Part shown: positions 1 through 6,805 of the stretch, in pieces | Position numbering within the stretch: the stretch's first letter is position 1 | How the letters are laid out: every line of letters begins with the position of its first letter | NCBI GenBank assembly: GCA_027008885.1 | Contig: JALVDQ010000200.1 | Location: 1-11,357, forward strand | DNA from: Thiotrichaceae bacterium | GTDB lineage: Bacteria; Pseudomonadota; Gammaproteobacteria; Thiotrichales; Thiotrichaceae | Length of the DNA: 11,357 bases | Direction: 5' to 3' | The notes under the pieces: model-generated | Told to the model about the DNA's origin: nothing | Databases searched by the model: none | What the model saw: only the letters and a program-made list of their open reading frames with translations | Program-made: the position numbers and the translations under genes

Positions 1-51
1 TCAGTCTTCCGTTCTCTGACACACCCATCCCCCCATTTTTTCAACATTTTT
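1..51 (-). repeat. Inverted copy of the G-run dispersed repeat upstream of mutS
   Basis: Read on the minus strand, 23-51 matches the repeat found four times on the + strand at 5231, 5397, 6572 and 6687: an A-rich head, a run of six G, then ATGGGT. On that strand the match continues past the G run as GTGTCAGAG and ends in a degenerate purine-rich tail AAGACTGA (1-22). This corresponds to the GTGTCAGAGG plus heptamer tail of the copy at 5231. The copy is more diverged than the others, with TGTTG in the A-rich head and one base missing. Its T-rich end stops exactly where the putative mutS -35 box begins, so it could act as an upstream A/T element for that promoter (inference). Confidence 0.75.
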
Positions 52-80
52 ATGACACTGCTTCACTGATTTGGTACATT
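52..80 (+). promoter_or_regulatory. Candidate mutS promoter with extended -10
   Basis: ATGACA at 52-57 matches five of six bases of the sigma-70 -35 consensus. A 17-nt spacer leads to TACATT at 75-80, preceded by TGG as in an extended -10 element. Transcription would be expected to start about seven bases after 80, which is the A of the mutS ATG at 87. No purine-rich ribosome binding site precedes that ATG. The match is by eye and is one of several possible readings of an AT-rich stretch. Confidence 0.4.
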
Positions 81-86
81 GCGCGC

Positions 87-2705
87 ATGTCTAAATCAAC
101 ATCCAAACCAGCATCTACATCAAAAGCCCGGAATAGCAGGCAAAAGCATACGCCGATGATGCAGCAGTATTTGCGCATCAAGGAAGAAAATCCGGATTTG
201 CTGTTGTTCTATCGAATGGGTGATTTCTACGAGCTGTTTTTTGATGATGCCAAACGTGCGGCTGAAACACTTAATATCACTCTGACGGCACGCGGCAAGA
301 GTAATGGCGAGCCGATTCCCATGGCGGGTATCCCCTATCATGCTGCTGAACAGTATTTGCCACGCTTGTTAAAACAGGGCATTTCGGTCGGCATCTGCGA
401 GCAAATTGGCGATCCTGCAACGTCCAAGGGTCCGGTTGAACGCAAGGTGGTACGCATCCTGACCCCCGGTACGGTCACGGATGATTTTCTGCTGGAAGAG
501 CGCCGCGACAACCTGCTGTTGGCAATAGCAGAGCAGGATCAGCACTACGGAATTGCCTGCATTGATCTGAGCAACGGACGTTTTGTTATCCAGCAGGTGG
601 CTGATCAACAGACCTTGATCAATGAAATTGAGCGTCTGCATCCTGCTGAAATACTGATCGAGGAGGATGCTGATTTTGGGCTTGGCGAAGATACGCCGAT
701 AAGCCGTCGCGCGCCCTGGCATTTTGATGAAGAAAACGCCCGCAATCTGCTTCACAAGCAATTAGGCACACGCGACCTGAGTGGTTTTGGCTGTGATGAT
801 TTACCCGTTGCGATCATTGCCGCAGGTGTCTTGATGCAATATGTGAATGAAACACAGCGCACCGCACTCCCGCATATTACCAGCTTGCAGGTTGAGAGCA
901 ATGAAGATGGCATTATTCTGGATGCCGCCAGCCGCCGCAATCTGGAGCTGGAACACAGCCTCATGGGGGATCACAAAAACACCCTGATTTCAGTGCTGGA
1001 CAAAACCGCTACCAGCATGGGCGGGCGCTTGCTAAGACGCTGGCTAAACAAACCCTTGCGCAACCAGAATGTTTTAAGAAACCGTCATCAGGCAATCGAC
1101 AGCCTGATTCAGCAATATCACTACGAACCACTGCATGAACTGCTGCGACATATCGGTGATATTGAACGCATTATTTCACGGGTAGCACTCGGCACGGCAC
1201 GCCCGCGTGATCTATCCACACTGCGTGATTCACTCAGGGTTATACCTGATTTACATGGCGTTCTGGAACAGCTTGATAATCCCCACATCACCCGGCTAAA
1301 AAGCAATATTGACTCGCATGAAGCACTGCTGCAGCTACTTGACAAGGCAATTATTGAAAATCCGCCGGTATTGATTCGTGACGGTGGAGTCATCGCTGAA
1401 GGCTATGATGCAGAGCTGGATGAATTGCGTAATCTGAGTAAAAATTCAGACCAGTACCTGCTGGATCTGGAAACCCGTGAAAGACAACGCACCGGCATTG
1501 CCAGTCTCAAGGTTGCTTATAACCGGGTGCATGGCTTTTATATCGAAATTCCGCGCACCCACAGCGATAATATTCCGCCTGAATACATCCGCCGACAAAC
1601 ACTCAAAGCGGCTGAACGCTTTATTTTGCCGGAACTGAAAGAGTTTGAAGATAAAGTCCTGTCAGCTCGGGAACGCTCGCTGGCAAGAGAAAAATTGCTC
1701 TATGAAGAACTCCTGCAAGAGCTCGCAACGCACACCGTTTCACTGCGGAAGAGCGCACAAAATATTGCCGAAATCGACGTACTCAGCAATTTTGCCGAGC
1801 GTGCCGTGGTGCTCAATTACTGCCAGCCCCAGCTCAGTGACAAGCCCGGGATTCAGATTACAGCGGGTCGCCATGCGGTTGTCGAGCAGACACTGGATGA
1901 TCCATTTGTGCCAAACGACCTGCTGATGGATGCTCAACGCCGCATGTTAATGATTACGGGACCCAATATGGGCGGTAAATCGACCTTTATGCGCCAGGTA
2001 ACGCTGATCGTGTTAATGGCGCACATTGGCTCCTATGTGCCCGCAGAAGCAGCCAGCATTGGTCCGATTGATCGCATTTTTACCCGCATTGGCGCGCATG
2101 ACGACCTCAGCACCGGACGCTCCACCTTTATGGTGGAAATGACCGAAGCAGCGAATATTTTGAATAACGCGACCGCCAATTCGCTGGTTCTAATGGATGA
2201 AATAGGGCGTGGCACCAGCACCTTTGATGGCTTGTCACTTGCCTGGGCATTTGCCGAATATCTGGCAACGCAAAAACAGGCATTCACACTGTTTGCCACA
2301 CATTATTTTGAACTTACAGCACTGCCTGAAAAAATCAGCACCATTGCCAATGTGCATATCAATGCCGTGGAACATGGTGACAAAATCGTCTTTTTGCACA
2401 GCGTTAAGGACGGTCCTGCGAATCAAAGCTATGGCTTGCAGGTTGCACAACTGGCTGGCGTACCCAAAAGCGTGATTACTCAGGCACGCAAAAAACTGCT
2501 GCAACTTGAAGAAGAATCCAGACAGGCTCCACAACCCGGTCAAACCCTGCCTTTGGCTCTTGGCTTTGCAGAAGAAAAAGATGAAGTCGCCACACAGATA
2601 AAAAACGCACTGGAAGCAATAGACCCGGATGAACTATCACCACGTCAGGCACTGGATGCCTTGTATCATCTGCGTAAATTACTGGGAGCCTGTCCGGGAA
2701 TATGA
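87..2705 (+). CDS. mutS: DNA mismatch repair protein MutS
   Basis: MutS recognises base mismatches and small loops, then recruits MutL for post-replicative repair in the cytoplasm. The 872-residue product has the full family layout. The N-terminal mismatch-binding domain carries the Phe-x-Glu reader motif (F47, E49 in GDFYELF). Connector, core and clamp domains fill the middle. The C-terminal ABC-type ATPase has Walker [10 protein letters not shown] at 625-633 and Walker B LVLMDE ending at E705, followed by GRGTSTFDG. The start at 87 gives a Ser/Thr/Lys-rich leader about ten residues longer than in E. coli before the conserved HTPMMQQY. There is no Shine-Dalgarno sequence before it. The C-terminus normally ends around the LRKLL block (E. 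coli ends LKSLV). Here six extra residues, GACPGI, and the TGA are contributed by the palindromic element at 2683. Identity is certain; the exact start is likely. Confidence 0.98.
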   Translation: MSKSTSKPASTSKARNSRQKHTPMMQQYLRIKEENPDLLLFYRMGDFYELFFDDAKRAAETLNITLTARGKSNGEPIPMAGIPYHAAEQYLPRLLKQGISVGICEQIGDPATSKGPVERKVVRILTPGTVTDDFLLEERRDNLLLAIAEQDQHYGIACIDLSNGRFVIQQVADQQTLINEIERLHPAEILIEEDADFGLGEDTPISRRAPWHFDEENARNLLHKQLGTRDLSGFGCDDLPVAIIAAGVLMQYVNETQRTALPHITSLQVESNEDGIILDAASRRNLELEHSLMGDHKNTLISVLDKTATSMGGRLLRRWLNKPLRNQNVLRNRHQAIDSLIQQYHYEPLHELLRHIGDIERIISRVALGTARPRDLSTLRDSLRVIPDLHGVLEQLDNPHITRLKSNIDSHEALLQLLDKAIIENPPVLIRDGGVIAEGYDAELDELRNLSKNSDQYLLDLETRERQRTGIASLKVAYNRVHGFYIEIPRTHSDNIPPEYIRRQTLKAAERFILPELKEFEDKVLSARERSLAREKLLYEELLQELATHTVSLRKSAQNIAEIDVLSNFAERAVVLNYCQPQLSDKPGIQITAGRHAVVEQTLDDPFVPNDLLMDAQRRMLMITGPNMGGKSTFMRQVTLIVLMAHIGSYVPAEAASIGPIDRIFTRIGAHDDLSTGRSTFMVEMTEAANILNNATANSLVLMDEIGRGTSTFDGLSLAWAFAEYLATQKQAFTLFATHYFELTALPEKISTIANVHINAVEHGDKIVFLHSVKDGPANQSYGLQVAQLAGVPKSVITQARKKLLQLEEESRQAPQPGQTLPLALGFAEEKDEVATQIKNALEAIDPDELSPRQALDALYHLRKLLGACPGI

Positions 2706-2847
2706 GTCGTAGCGAGGGAAAGCTGATTTGAGCTAGATTTTTTATCAATTTGAGGCGAATAGTTGTTCTATTTGACGAAAATTGAGGGAAAATCTAGCCA
2801 AATTCAGCTTTTCCGCAGTAGGCTCATTATTCTCGGAGAGGCTCCCA
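2683..2847. repeat. 165-bp near-palindromic element over the mutS stop codon
   Basis: The two halves are reverse complements in constant register about a centre at 2765. TGGGAGCC (2683-2690) pairs with GGCTCCCA (2840-2847). The AAAGCTGA block at 2719-2726 pairs with TCAGCTTT at 2804-2811, GCTAGATTTT at 2732-2741 with AAAATCTAGC at 2789-2798, TCAATT with AATTGA at 2745-2750/2780-2785, and AATAG with CTATT around a 5-nt loop TTGTT (2763-2767). Mismatches are scattered, so the halves have diverged. It has no coding capacity of its own. The form suggests a MITE or REP-like palindromic element. As RNA it would be a very long hairpin that could end mutS transcription or protect the 3' end. A second copy elsewhere would prove it is mobile; none is in this window. 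Confidence 0.8.
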
Positions 2848-2874
2848 AGACCCCGTCCGGGAACTAAAAATTGA

Positions 2875-2890
2875 CTATTGATCTATTGAT
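2875..2890. repeat. Perfect 8-bp tandem duplication (CTATTGAT)x2
   Basis: CTATTGAT occurs twice in tandem (2875-2882 and 2883-2890), just after TTGACT at 2871-2876, which could serve as a -35 box. I see no convincing -10 at the right distance, so I do not call a promoter. The pair could be a regulator site for the secreted protein gene or simply slippage. Confidence 0.4.
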
Positions 2891-2941
2891 AAGCAGGAGA
2901 AGAAAAGATAAGCTCAGCATCTGCATGATAATATGCAATTT

Positions 2942-2947
2942 AAGGAG
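2942..2947 (+). promoter_or_regulatory. Ribosome binding site of the secreted protein gene
   Basis: AAGGAG lies six bases before the ATG at 2954. It is a near-perfect Shine-Dalgarno match and fixes this start, which also gives an intact signal peptide. Confidence 0.8.
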
Positions 2948-2953
2948 AAATAG

Positions 2954-5230
2954 ATGTTATCACGTTTAACTAATTTACTAATGTTATTACTTTTATTGTT
3001 AATAACAGTTAGTCAGACAGCCACTGCACGCTACAAGGAAGTACCCAAGTTAGGTATTAATGTCGGCAGCATGGGCAAATTAACATCGTCTATTCCCTTT
3101 ACCGACATCTTTAAAATTTCCACGGGCTGGTATACCTCCTGTGAATATGACTGGCGCGCAAAACGTCCCATTGATCCCGGTTGCACAGCAAAAAAATCAT
3201 TAAACTCACAGGAACAGAAGCTGCTGGATCTGGATGCAAATGGCTGGGTAAGATCACTGCCAATGCCCCAGGATGAGCCTATATTCACCAGTGTTACAAG
3301 CACCTGGAAACTCTCCAGACATTTCCCAACCGGCAGATATGTGGTTCTGTATGATGGCGAAGGTCGCATGAAAATCACGGGTGATCTGAGAATCGTCTAT
3401 CAGCGCCCAGGGCATATCGAGTTCGACCTGCTTTCTCCGCGTCGCAACCTGAAATTGCAAATCACCCGGACTGACCCCGGAAGAAACGGCAATTACATAA
3501 GAAATATTCGCATAGTACCGAAAAAGAATGAACATAATTACATGCGGCGAGTATTCAACCCTGACTACATTGCGCGGATTCGTCCAATGCATGTATTGCG
3601 ATTTATGCCCTGGAGTAATCCAAGAGCGAATACAGCAGTAGAATGGGATCAACGAGCAAGAATTGGCGAAGCGCATTACACAGGTGACCGTGGTGTTCCT
3701 GCTGAACGCATGGTTGACCTTGCAAATGCGATAAACGCAGCGCCCTGGTTGAGTGTGCCATACAAGGCGAGCGATGACTATATGCGTCAGTATGCGCGCA
3801 TGGTAAAAAGACGTCTTCGCAGAAATCAGAAAGTCTACATTGAATACTCAAACGAAGTCTGGAACAGCATCTTTCCAGCCGCAACTTACGCTGCGAGAAA
3901 GGCAGACAAGCTGTGGCACTTTCCCTACCCTAAAGTAGCCGCAGGAAAACGGCGAGTATTGCTATCAGCCAACTGGTACGCAAAACGCAGCGTGGAAATG
4001 TGCAGAATCTGGAAAAACGAATTTGGCAGGCAGCGCAACCGCGTAAAATGTGTACTGGGTTCACTCAATTCGGTTTCCTGGGTAGGCAAGGAAATACTGG
4101 ACTGCCCTCTCTGGAAACAGGCACATGGCTGTGGGCGATATGTAGATGCCTACGGCATAGGACCCTACTTTGGCGATTACATCGCAAAAAAGGAACACCG
4201 CGAAACAATCAAGAGATGGACCAGAGATGCAGATGGCGGCAGATCACGTCTGTTCCAGGAAATCTTGCATGGCGGAATGCTAAAAAATGGTCCGCCAGGT
4301 GGAGCAATGGCACTCGTAAGAGACCAGATCTATGCCAATAAAAAACTGGCAGACAAATACCGTCTGGAATTAATTGCCTATGAGGCAGGGCAACACCTGA
4401 TACGCTATGACCCGCCGCATACAGTAAAAGACCCTGCTGTATTAAACCTCTTTATGAGTGTTCAGAAAGACCCGCGTATGCGCCAGGCGTATCAACAATA
4501 CCTTAGAACCTGGGCTGAAACAGGAGGCGGATTGCTTCTGCACTTTTATGGAATCGGTGAACCCGAGCCAAAAAATTTCTTTGGTATGCTGGATTACCTA
4601 CAACAGCCAACAACACCCAAATATCAGGCATTAATGGATTATCTTGGTAGTAACATCACTTATATACCCCCACGCAAAAGCTATGTACCACCGCCGTTAG
4701 CTGCAATGGCTCCAGAAGTTGCGACTACAGCCCCTGCCCCACGCAGGCAGCAACAGGGGCAAAATCGCCCGGGACGCAATGCGATTGATGACGTGTGGAA
4801 TGATGCCGTTGCTTTGGAATCAAACCAGCAGCGTTCCACTCCAAACCCGGGTACGGGTAGAAGGGCAGACACAAGACAACATTATACTGGCACCATAGCA
4901 GGGGCGGGAATAAATGGCTGGAATGTCAGCGGCAATACCGCAATATCGCCTCCAATCAAGCTTAAGCCAGGAAAAAATCACAAGCTGGCTGTTTACTGGC
5001 GACTTGAAAATGTCAGACGATCCCCGAATGAGTATTTTCGGATCTATGCAATAGATCATCGTGGCGGGCGCAAGCTACTGATTAACCAGCCAGCTCAAGA
5101 TATAGCAGAGATAGGAAATGCGGATCAGTTATACGAAGAAAATATCAACCGCTACATAGGACCGCCGATACAAATAATGTTTGAAACCAGTCCGGGCTTG
5201 CAGGCAATTATTGAGCATGTTTCTTTTTAG
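2954..5230 (+). CDS. Secreted glycoside-hydrolase-like protein, substrate unknown
   Basis: I do not recognise a named family. Residues 1-25 form a Sec signal peptide: Arg4, a Leu-rich core at about 8-17, and an Ala-Thr-Ala cleavage site before R26. The middle of the protein resembles a clan GH-A (beta/alpha)8 hydrolase. YIEYSNEVWN (295-304) has the Asn-Glu pair typical of the acid/base position (N300, E301). LIAYEAGQ has E477 placed like the strand-7 nucleophile. A Pro/Gln/Ala-rich linker covers about 571-640. Residues about 644-758 look like a beta-sandwich, carbohydrate-binding-type domain. This suggests an exported polysaccharide-active enzyme or sugar-binding protein. It stands alone, without transporter or sugar genes beside it. 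It uses AGA for arginine about twenty times against about five in the longer mutS, and its 5' end is rich in TTA leucine, which hints at acquisition. Catalytic roles are inferred from motifs only. Confidence 0.65.
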   Translation: MLSRLTNLLMLLLLLLITVSQTATARYKEVPKLGINVGSMGKLTSSIPFTDIFKISTGWYTSCEYDWRAKRPIDPGCTAKKSLNSQEQKLLDLDANGWVRSLPMPQDEPIFTSVTSTWKLSRHFPTGRYVVLYDGEGRMKITGDLRIVYQRPGHIEFDLLSPRRNLKLQITRTDPGRNGNYIRNIRIVPKKNEHNYMRRVFNPDYIARIRPMHVLRFMPWSNPRANTAVEWDQRARIGEAHYTGDRGVPAERMVDLANAINAAPWLSVPYKASDDYMRQYARMVKRRLRRNQKVYIEYSNEVWNSIFPAATYAARKADKLWHFPYPKVAAGKRRVLLSANWYAKRSVEMCRIWKNEFGRQRNRVKCVLGSLNSVSWVGKEILDCPLWKQAHGCGRYVDAYGIGPYFGDYIAKKEHRETIKRWTRDADGGRSRLFQEILHGGMLKNGPPGGAMALVRDQIYANKKLADKYRLELIAYEAGQHLIRYDPPHTVKDPAVLNLFMSVQKDPRMRQAYQQYLRTWAETGGGLLLHFYGIGEPEPKNFFGMLDYLQQPTTPKYQALMDYLGSNITYIPPRKSYVPPPLAAMAPEVATTAPAPRRQQQGQNRPGRNAIDDVWNDAVALESNQQRSTPNPGTGRRADTRQHYTGTIAGAGINGWNVSGNTAISPPIKLKPGKNHKLAVYWRLENVRRSPNEYFRIYAIDHRGGRKLLINQPAQDIAEIGNADQLYEENINRYIGPPIQIMFETSPGLQAIIEHVSF

Positions 5231-5260
5231 AAAAATATGCAAAAAACAGGGGGGATGGGT
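5231..5260 (+). repeat. G-run dispersed repeat, copy directly after a stop codon
   Basis: This is a 30-bp unit: an AAAAATAT-type head, then the 20-bp block AAAAAACAGGGGGGATGGGT, which is identical in the copies at 5397, 6572 and 6687. It begins immediately after the TAG of the secreted protein gene and continues into GTGTCAGAGG and the heptamer array, as in the inverted copy at 1-51. Confidence 0.85.
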
Positions 5261-5264
5261 GTGT

Positions 5265-5292
5265 CAGAGGACAGAGGACAGAAGACAGAGGA
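5265..5292 (+). repeat. Heptamer array (CAGARGA)x4
   Basis: Four tandem 7-bp units read CAGAGGA, CAGAGGA, CAGAAGA, CAGAGGA. Degenerate units (CTGAATA, CAGAAAC) may follow up to about 5306. A shorter array of the same unit follows the repeat copy at 6572, so the array belongs to the compound element. Seven is not a multiple of three, but no reading frame crosses it. Confidence 0.75.
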
Positions 5293-5343
5293 CTGAATAC
5301 AGAAACAGAGCATGTGGTCTGCGTTGAGGATGCGGAACGCCGA

Positions 5344-5396
5344 ATGGCATATTTTTAATCATCGCTCCCATGTTTACTTCTCAACCAGTTCTACGC
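5344..5396 (+). repeat. Conserved block preceding repeat copy 2
   Basis: This block aligns with 6632-6686 by eye with short indels. Shared points are ATGGCA at the start, TTAA, ATCG followed by TCCC and TGTTT in the middle, and CTCAAC near the end. Both blocks lead straight into a G-run repeat copy (5397 and 6687). The two gene-free stretches therefore carry the same compound unit, now diverged outside the 30-bp repeat. Confidence 0.65.
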
Positions 5397-5426
5397 AAAA
5401 ATATATAAAAAACAGGGGGGATGGGT
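5397..5426 (+). repeat. G-run dispersed repeat, second copy
   Basis: This 30-bp copy differs from the one at 5231 only in the ATATAT of the A/T head; the last 20 bases are identical. It is followed by unrelated sequence (ATCTGTTTCC) without heptamers, so it is the right edge of the compound unit before prkB. Confidence 0.85.
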
Positions 5427-5524
5427 ATCTGTTTCCTGGTGATTTATTAATTAAGGGTTGAGATCATAATTAGGCTCATCAAATTTCCGCTTTGCTGCAA
5501 CTTAAGGTAGAATGCCGGGACTTG

Positions 5525-5572
5525 TTAAATACCTAAGCAAAATTGTTAGATTAATTTTGCTTAGATACTTAA
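5525..5572. promoter_or_regulatory. Palindrome in the prkB control region, candidate operator
   Basis: The arms are 20 bp long (5525-5544 and 5553-5572), match at 18 of 20 positions and enclose an 8-nt centre. The inner 12 bp, CTAAGCAAAATT with AATTTTGCTTAG, are perfect. The palindrome ends 29 bp before the prkB ATG. It contains TTGCTT (5557-5562), which has a 17-nt spacing to TATAAC (5580-5585), so a protein bound here would overlap a possible -35 box. CbbR-type LysR regulators often control Calvin cycle genes, but I cannot show that this is a CbbR site. It could instead act as an RNA hairpin if transcription starts further upstream. Confidence 0.55.
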
Positions 5573-5585
5573 ATCTTTGTATAAC
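5557..5585 (+). promoter_or_regulatory. Candidate prkB promoter inside the palindrome region
   Basis: TTGCTT at 5557-5562 and TATAAC at 5580-5585 are 17 nt apart. The expected start near 5592 would leave a leader of about ten bases, barely enough for the GGAG at 5593-5596. An alternative is TTGTTA (5522-5527) with TTAGAT (5546-5551), 18 nt apart. Either reading places the promoter within or across the palindrome. This is weak, by-eye evidence. Confidence 0.35.
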
Positions 5586-5601
5586 ATAAATTGGAGTTCC
5601 C

Positions 5602-6504
5602 ATGTCAAAAAAACATCCTGTAGTTGCGGTAACTGGTTCATCTGGTGCTGGTACCACTTTTGTAAAACGAGCTTTTGAAAACATCTTCCGTCGTGAAGGT
5701 ATTAACCCGGCAATTGTAGAAGGAGACAGTTTTCACAGCCTGAGTCGGGTTGAGTTCAAGGTTGAAGTAGAAAAGGCTGAAAAAGCGGGAAACAATCATT
5801 TCAGTCACTTCGGTCCGGAAGCAAATGATTTTGCTGCACTGGAAGCTACATTTAAAACCTATGGTGAAACCGGTGTAGGTAAAAAGCGTTATTACCTGCA
5901 CAATGATGAAGAGGCGGCTGAGCATAACGCACGTCTTGGCTGTGACAAGGCATCAGGCGAATTTACCCCATGGGAAGATATTGAGGCAGGCAGTGATCTT
6001 CTGTTTTATGAGGGTTTGCATGGTTTGGTGGCCGCCAAAAAACTGGGCATAGATACTTCCAGATACGTTGATCTTGGTGTAGGTGTCGTACCTAGCGTAA
6101 ACCTGGAGTGGATTCAGAAAATACATCGCGACCATCTGGAACGCGGTTATGATGAAGCAGTGATTGTAGATACTATCTTGCGACGCATGCCTGATTATGT
6201 TCGCTACATTGCGCCACAGTTCTCACGCACAGATATAAACTTTCAGCGTATACCTACGGTAGATACCTCTAATCCGTTTATCGCTCGTGACATCCCTACC
6301 CCCGATGAGAGTTTTGTCATTATACGCTTCAGTGACCCGCAAAAGTTTAATATAGACTTCCCGTATTTGTTGAATATGTTACATGATTCGTTTATGACTC
6401 GTCGTAATACGATTGTTATACCCGGCGGCAAAATGAGTATGGCGATGGAAATAATACTCGCGCCAATTATTCATCGTTTGATTGACGAAGCAAAAAAAGC
6501 CTGA
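5602..6504 (+). CDS. prkB: Phosphoribulokinase, class I (bacterial type)
   Basis: This cytoplasmic kinase phosphorylates ribulose 5-phosphate with ATP to ribulose 1,5-bisphosphate, the CO2 acceptor of RuBisCO, and so marks a Calvin cycle. At 300 residues it is close to the known proteobacterial class I enzymes and lines up with them from MSKKHP onward. The P-loop is TGSSGAGTT (11-19), lacking the usual Walker lysine as is normal here. EGDSFH places D42 and H45 with R49 at the catalytic and substrate positions. LFYEGLHG has E137, WIQKIHRD has D177, and QFSRTDINFQRIPTVDTSNPF is replaced here only in minor positions. The redox cysteine pair of plant enzymes is not expected in this class. GGAG at 5593-5596 supports the start. 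No RuBisCO or other cbb gene adjoins it; G-run repeats lie on both sides. Control by the upstream palindrome is inferred. Confidence 0.95.
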   Translation: MSKKHPVVAVTGSSGAGTTFVKRAFENIFRREGINPAIVEGDSFHSLSRVEFKVEVEKAEKAGNNHFSHFGPEANDFAALEATFKTYGETGVGKKRYYLHNDEEAAEHNARLGCDKASGEFTPWEDIEAGSDLLFYEGLHGLVAAKKLGIDTSRYVDLGVGVVPSVNLEWIQKIHRDHLERGYDEAVIVDTILRRMPDYVRYIAPQFSRTDINFQRIPTVDTSNPFIARDIPTPDESFVIIRFSDPQKFNIDFPYLLNMLHDSFMTRRNTIVIPGGKMSMAMEIILAPIIHRLIDEAKKA

Positions 6505-6510
6505 TTTTTA

Positions 6511-6572
6511 CTGAATCCGTGTGACCGTGTGGTTAAGTTATCTGAACATACCCTGCTGTCTCACGGATTCAG
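6511..6572. repeat. Spaced inverted repeat after prkB
   Basis: CTGAATCCGTG (6511-6521) is a perfect 11-bp reverse complement of CACGGATTCAG (6562-6572). The match extends to 13 of 14 positions inward. The arms enclose about 40 nt with no clear substructure. It starts seven bases after the prkB stop, and its last base is the first base of repeat copy 3. No T run follows, so it is not a standard rho-independent terminator. It might stabilise the prkB mRNA end or mark an old insertion boundary. Confidence 0.6.
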
Positions 6573-6601
6573 AAAATATATAAAAAACAGGGGGGATGGG
6601 T
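6572..6601 (+). repeat. G-run dispersed repeat, third copy
   Basis: Twenty-nine of its 30 bases equal the copy at 5397; only the first base differs (G for A). It directly abuts the right arm of the inverted repeat at 6511-6572 and is followed after two bases by CAGAAGA heptamers. Confidence 0.85.
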
Positions 6602-6603
6602 TG

Positions 6604-6624
6604 CAGAAGACAGAAGACAGAGTG
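6604..6624 (+). repeat. Short heptamer array (CAGAAGA)x2 plus one degenerate unit
   Basis: Two perfect CAGAAGA units (6604-6617) and a degenerate CAGAGTG (6618-6624) follow repeat copy 3. This mirrors the longer array after the copy at 5231. Confidence 0.65.
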
Positions 6625-6631
6625 TAGCAGG

Positions 6632-6686
6632 ATGGCACATTGTTAACTATCGTTCCCGTGTTTCCTTCCTCAACACAGGCTGTGCA
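6632..6686 (+). repeat. Conserved block preceding repeat copy 4
   Basis: This is the counterpart of 5344-5396: ATGGCA start, TTAA, ATCG then TCCC and TGTTT, CTCAAC near the end, then directly a G-run repeat copy. Divergence is higher than in the 30-bp repeat, suggesting that the repeat is under constraint or was homogenised. Confidence 0.65.
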
Positions 6687-6716
6687 GAAAATATGTAAAA
6701 AACAGGGGGGATGGGT
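6687..6716 (+). repeat. G-run dispersed repeat, fourth copy
   Basis: The last 20 bases are identical to copies 1-3; the head reads GAAAATATGT. It is followed by unrelated sequence leading into the nuo control region. Confidence 0.85.
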
Positions 6717-6805
6717 TTTCTCTCTGAAACCTCATTATTTGCAAGCAAGCTGGCACTATAAAAGCAAATCGAGTCAAAAAAAATAAAAATAACTCGTAAT
6801 GTCTA

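Larger units (their letters stand above)
5231..5601. other. 371-bp gene-free stretch: dispersed repeats, then prkB control region
   Basis: No credible coding sequence is visible. The first half (5231-5426) holds two copies of the G-run repeat, a CAGARGA heptamer array and a conserved block shared with the gene-free stretch after prkB. The second half (5427-5601) is AT-rich and carries a long palindrome and promoter-like sequences ahead of prkB. No standard terminator follows the secreted protein gene; the repeat begins on the base after its TAG. Confidence 0.7.

Noticed and set aside
3254-3676. Antisense reading frames of 90-140 codons opposite the secreted protein gene and mutS
   Set aside because: They are shadows of the + strand coding sequences, without ribosome binding sites or recognisable protein features.
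5241-5275. G-quadruplex at the G-run repeat
   Set aside because: Only a G6 run and one G3 run are close together. The following sequence offers only GG pairs, so a stable four-tract quadruplex is not well supported.
6485-6510. A-rich/T-rich pairing at the end of prkB as a terminator
   Set aside because: The AAAAAAA and TTTTT tracts around GCCTGA would form only a weak A-U stem across the stop codon with no GC stem.
5231-6716. The repeated G-run units as a CRISPR array
   Set aside because: The intervals between copies are uneven and long (136 and 85 bp within pairs, with prkB between the pairs), the intervening blocks resemble each other, and no cas gene is present.
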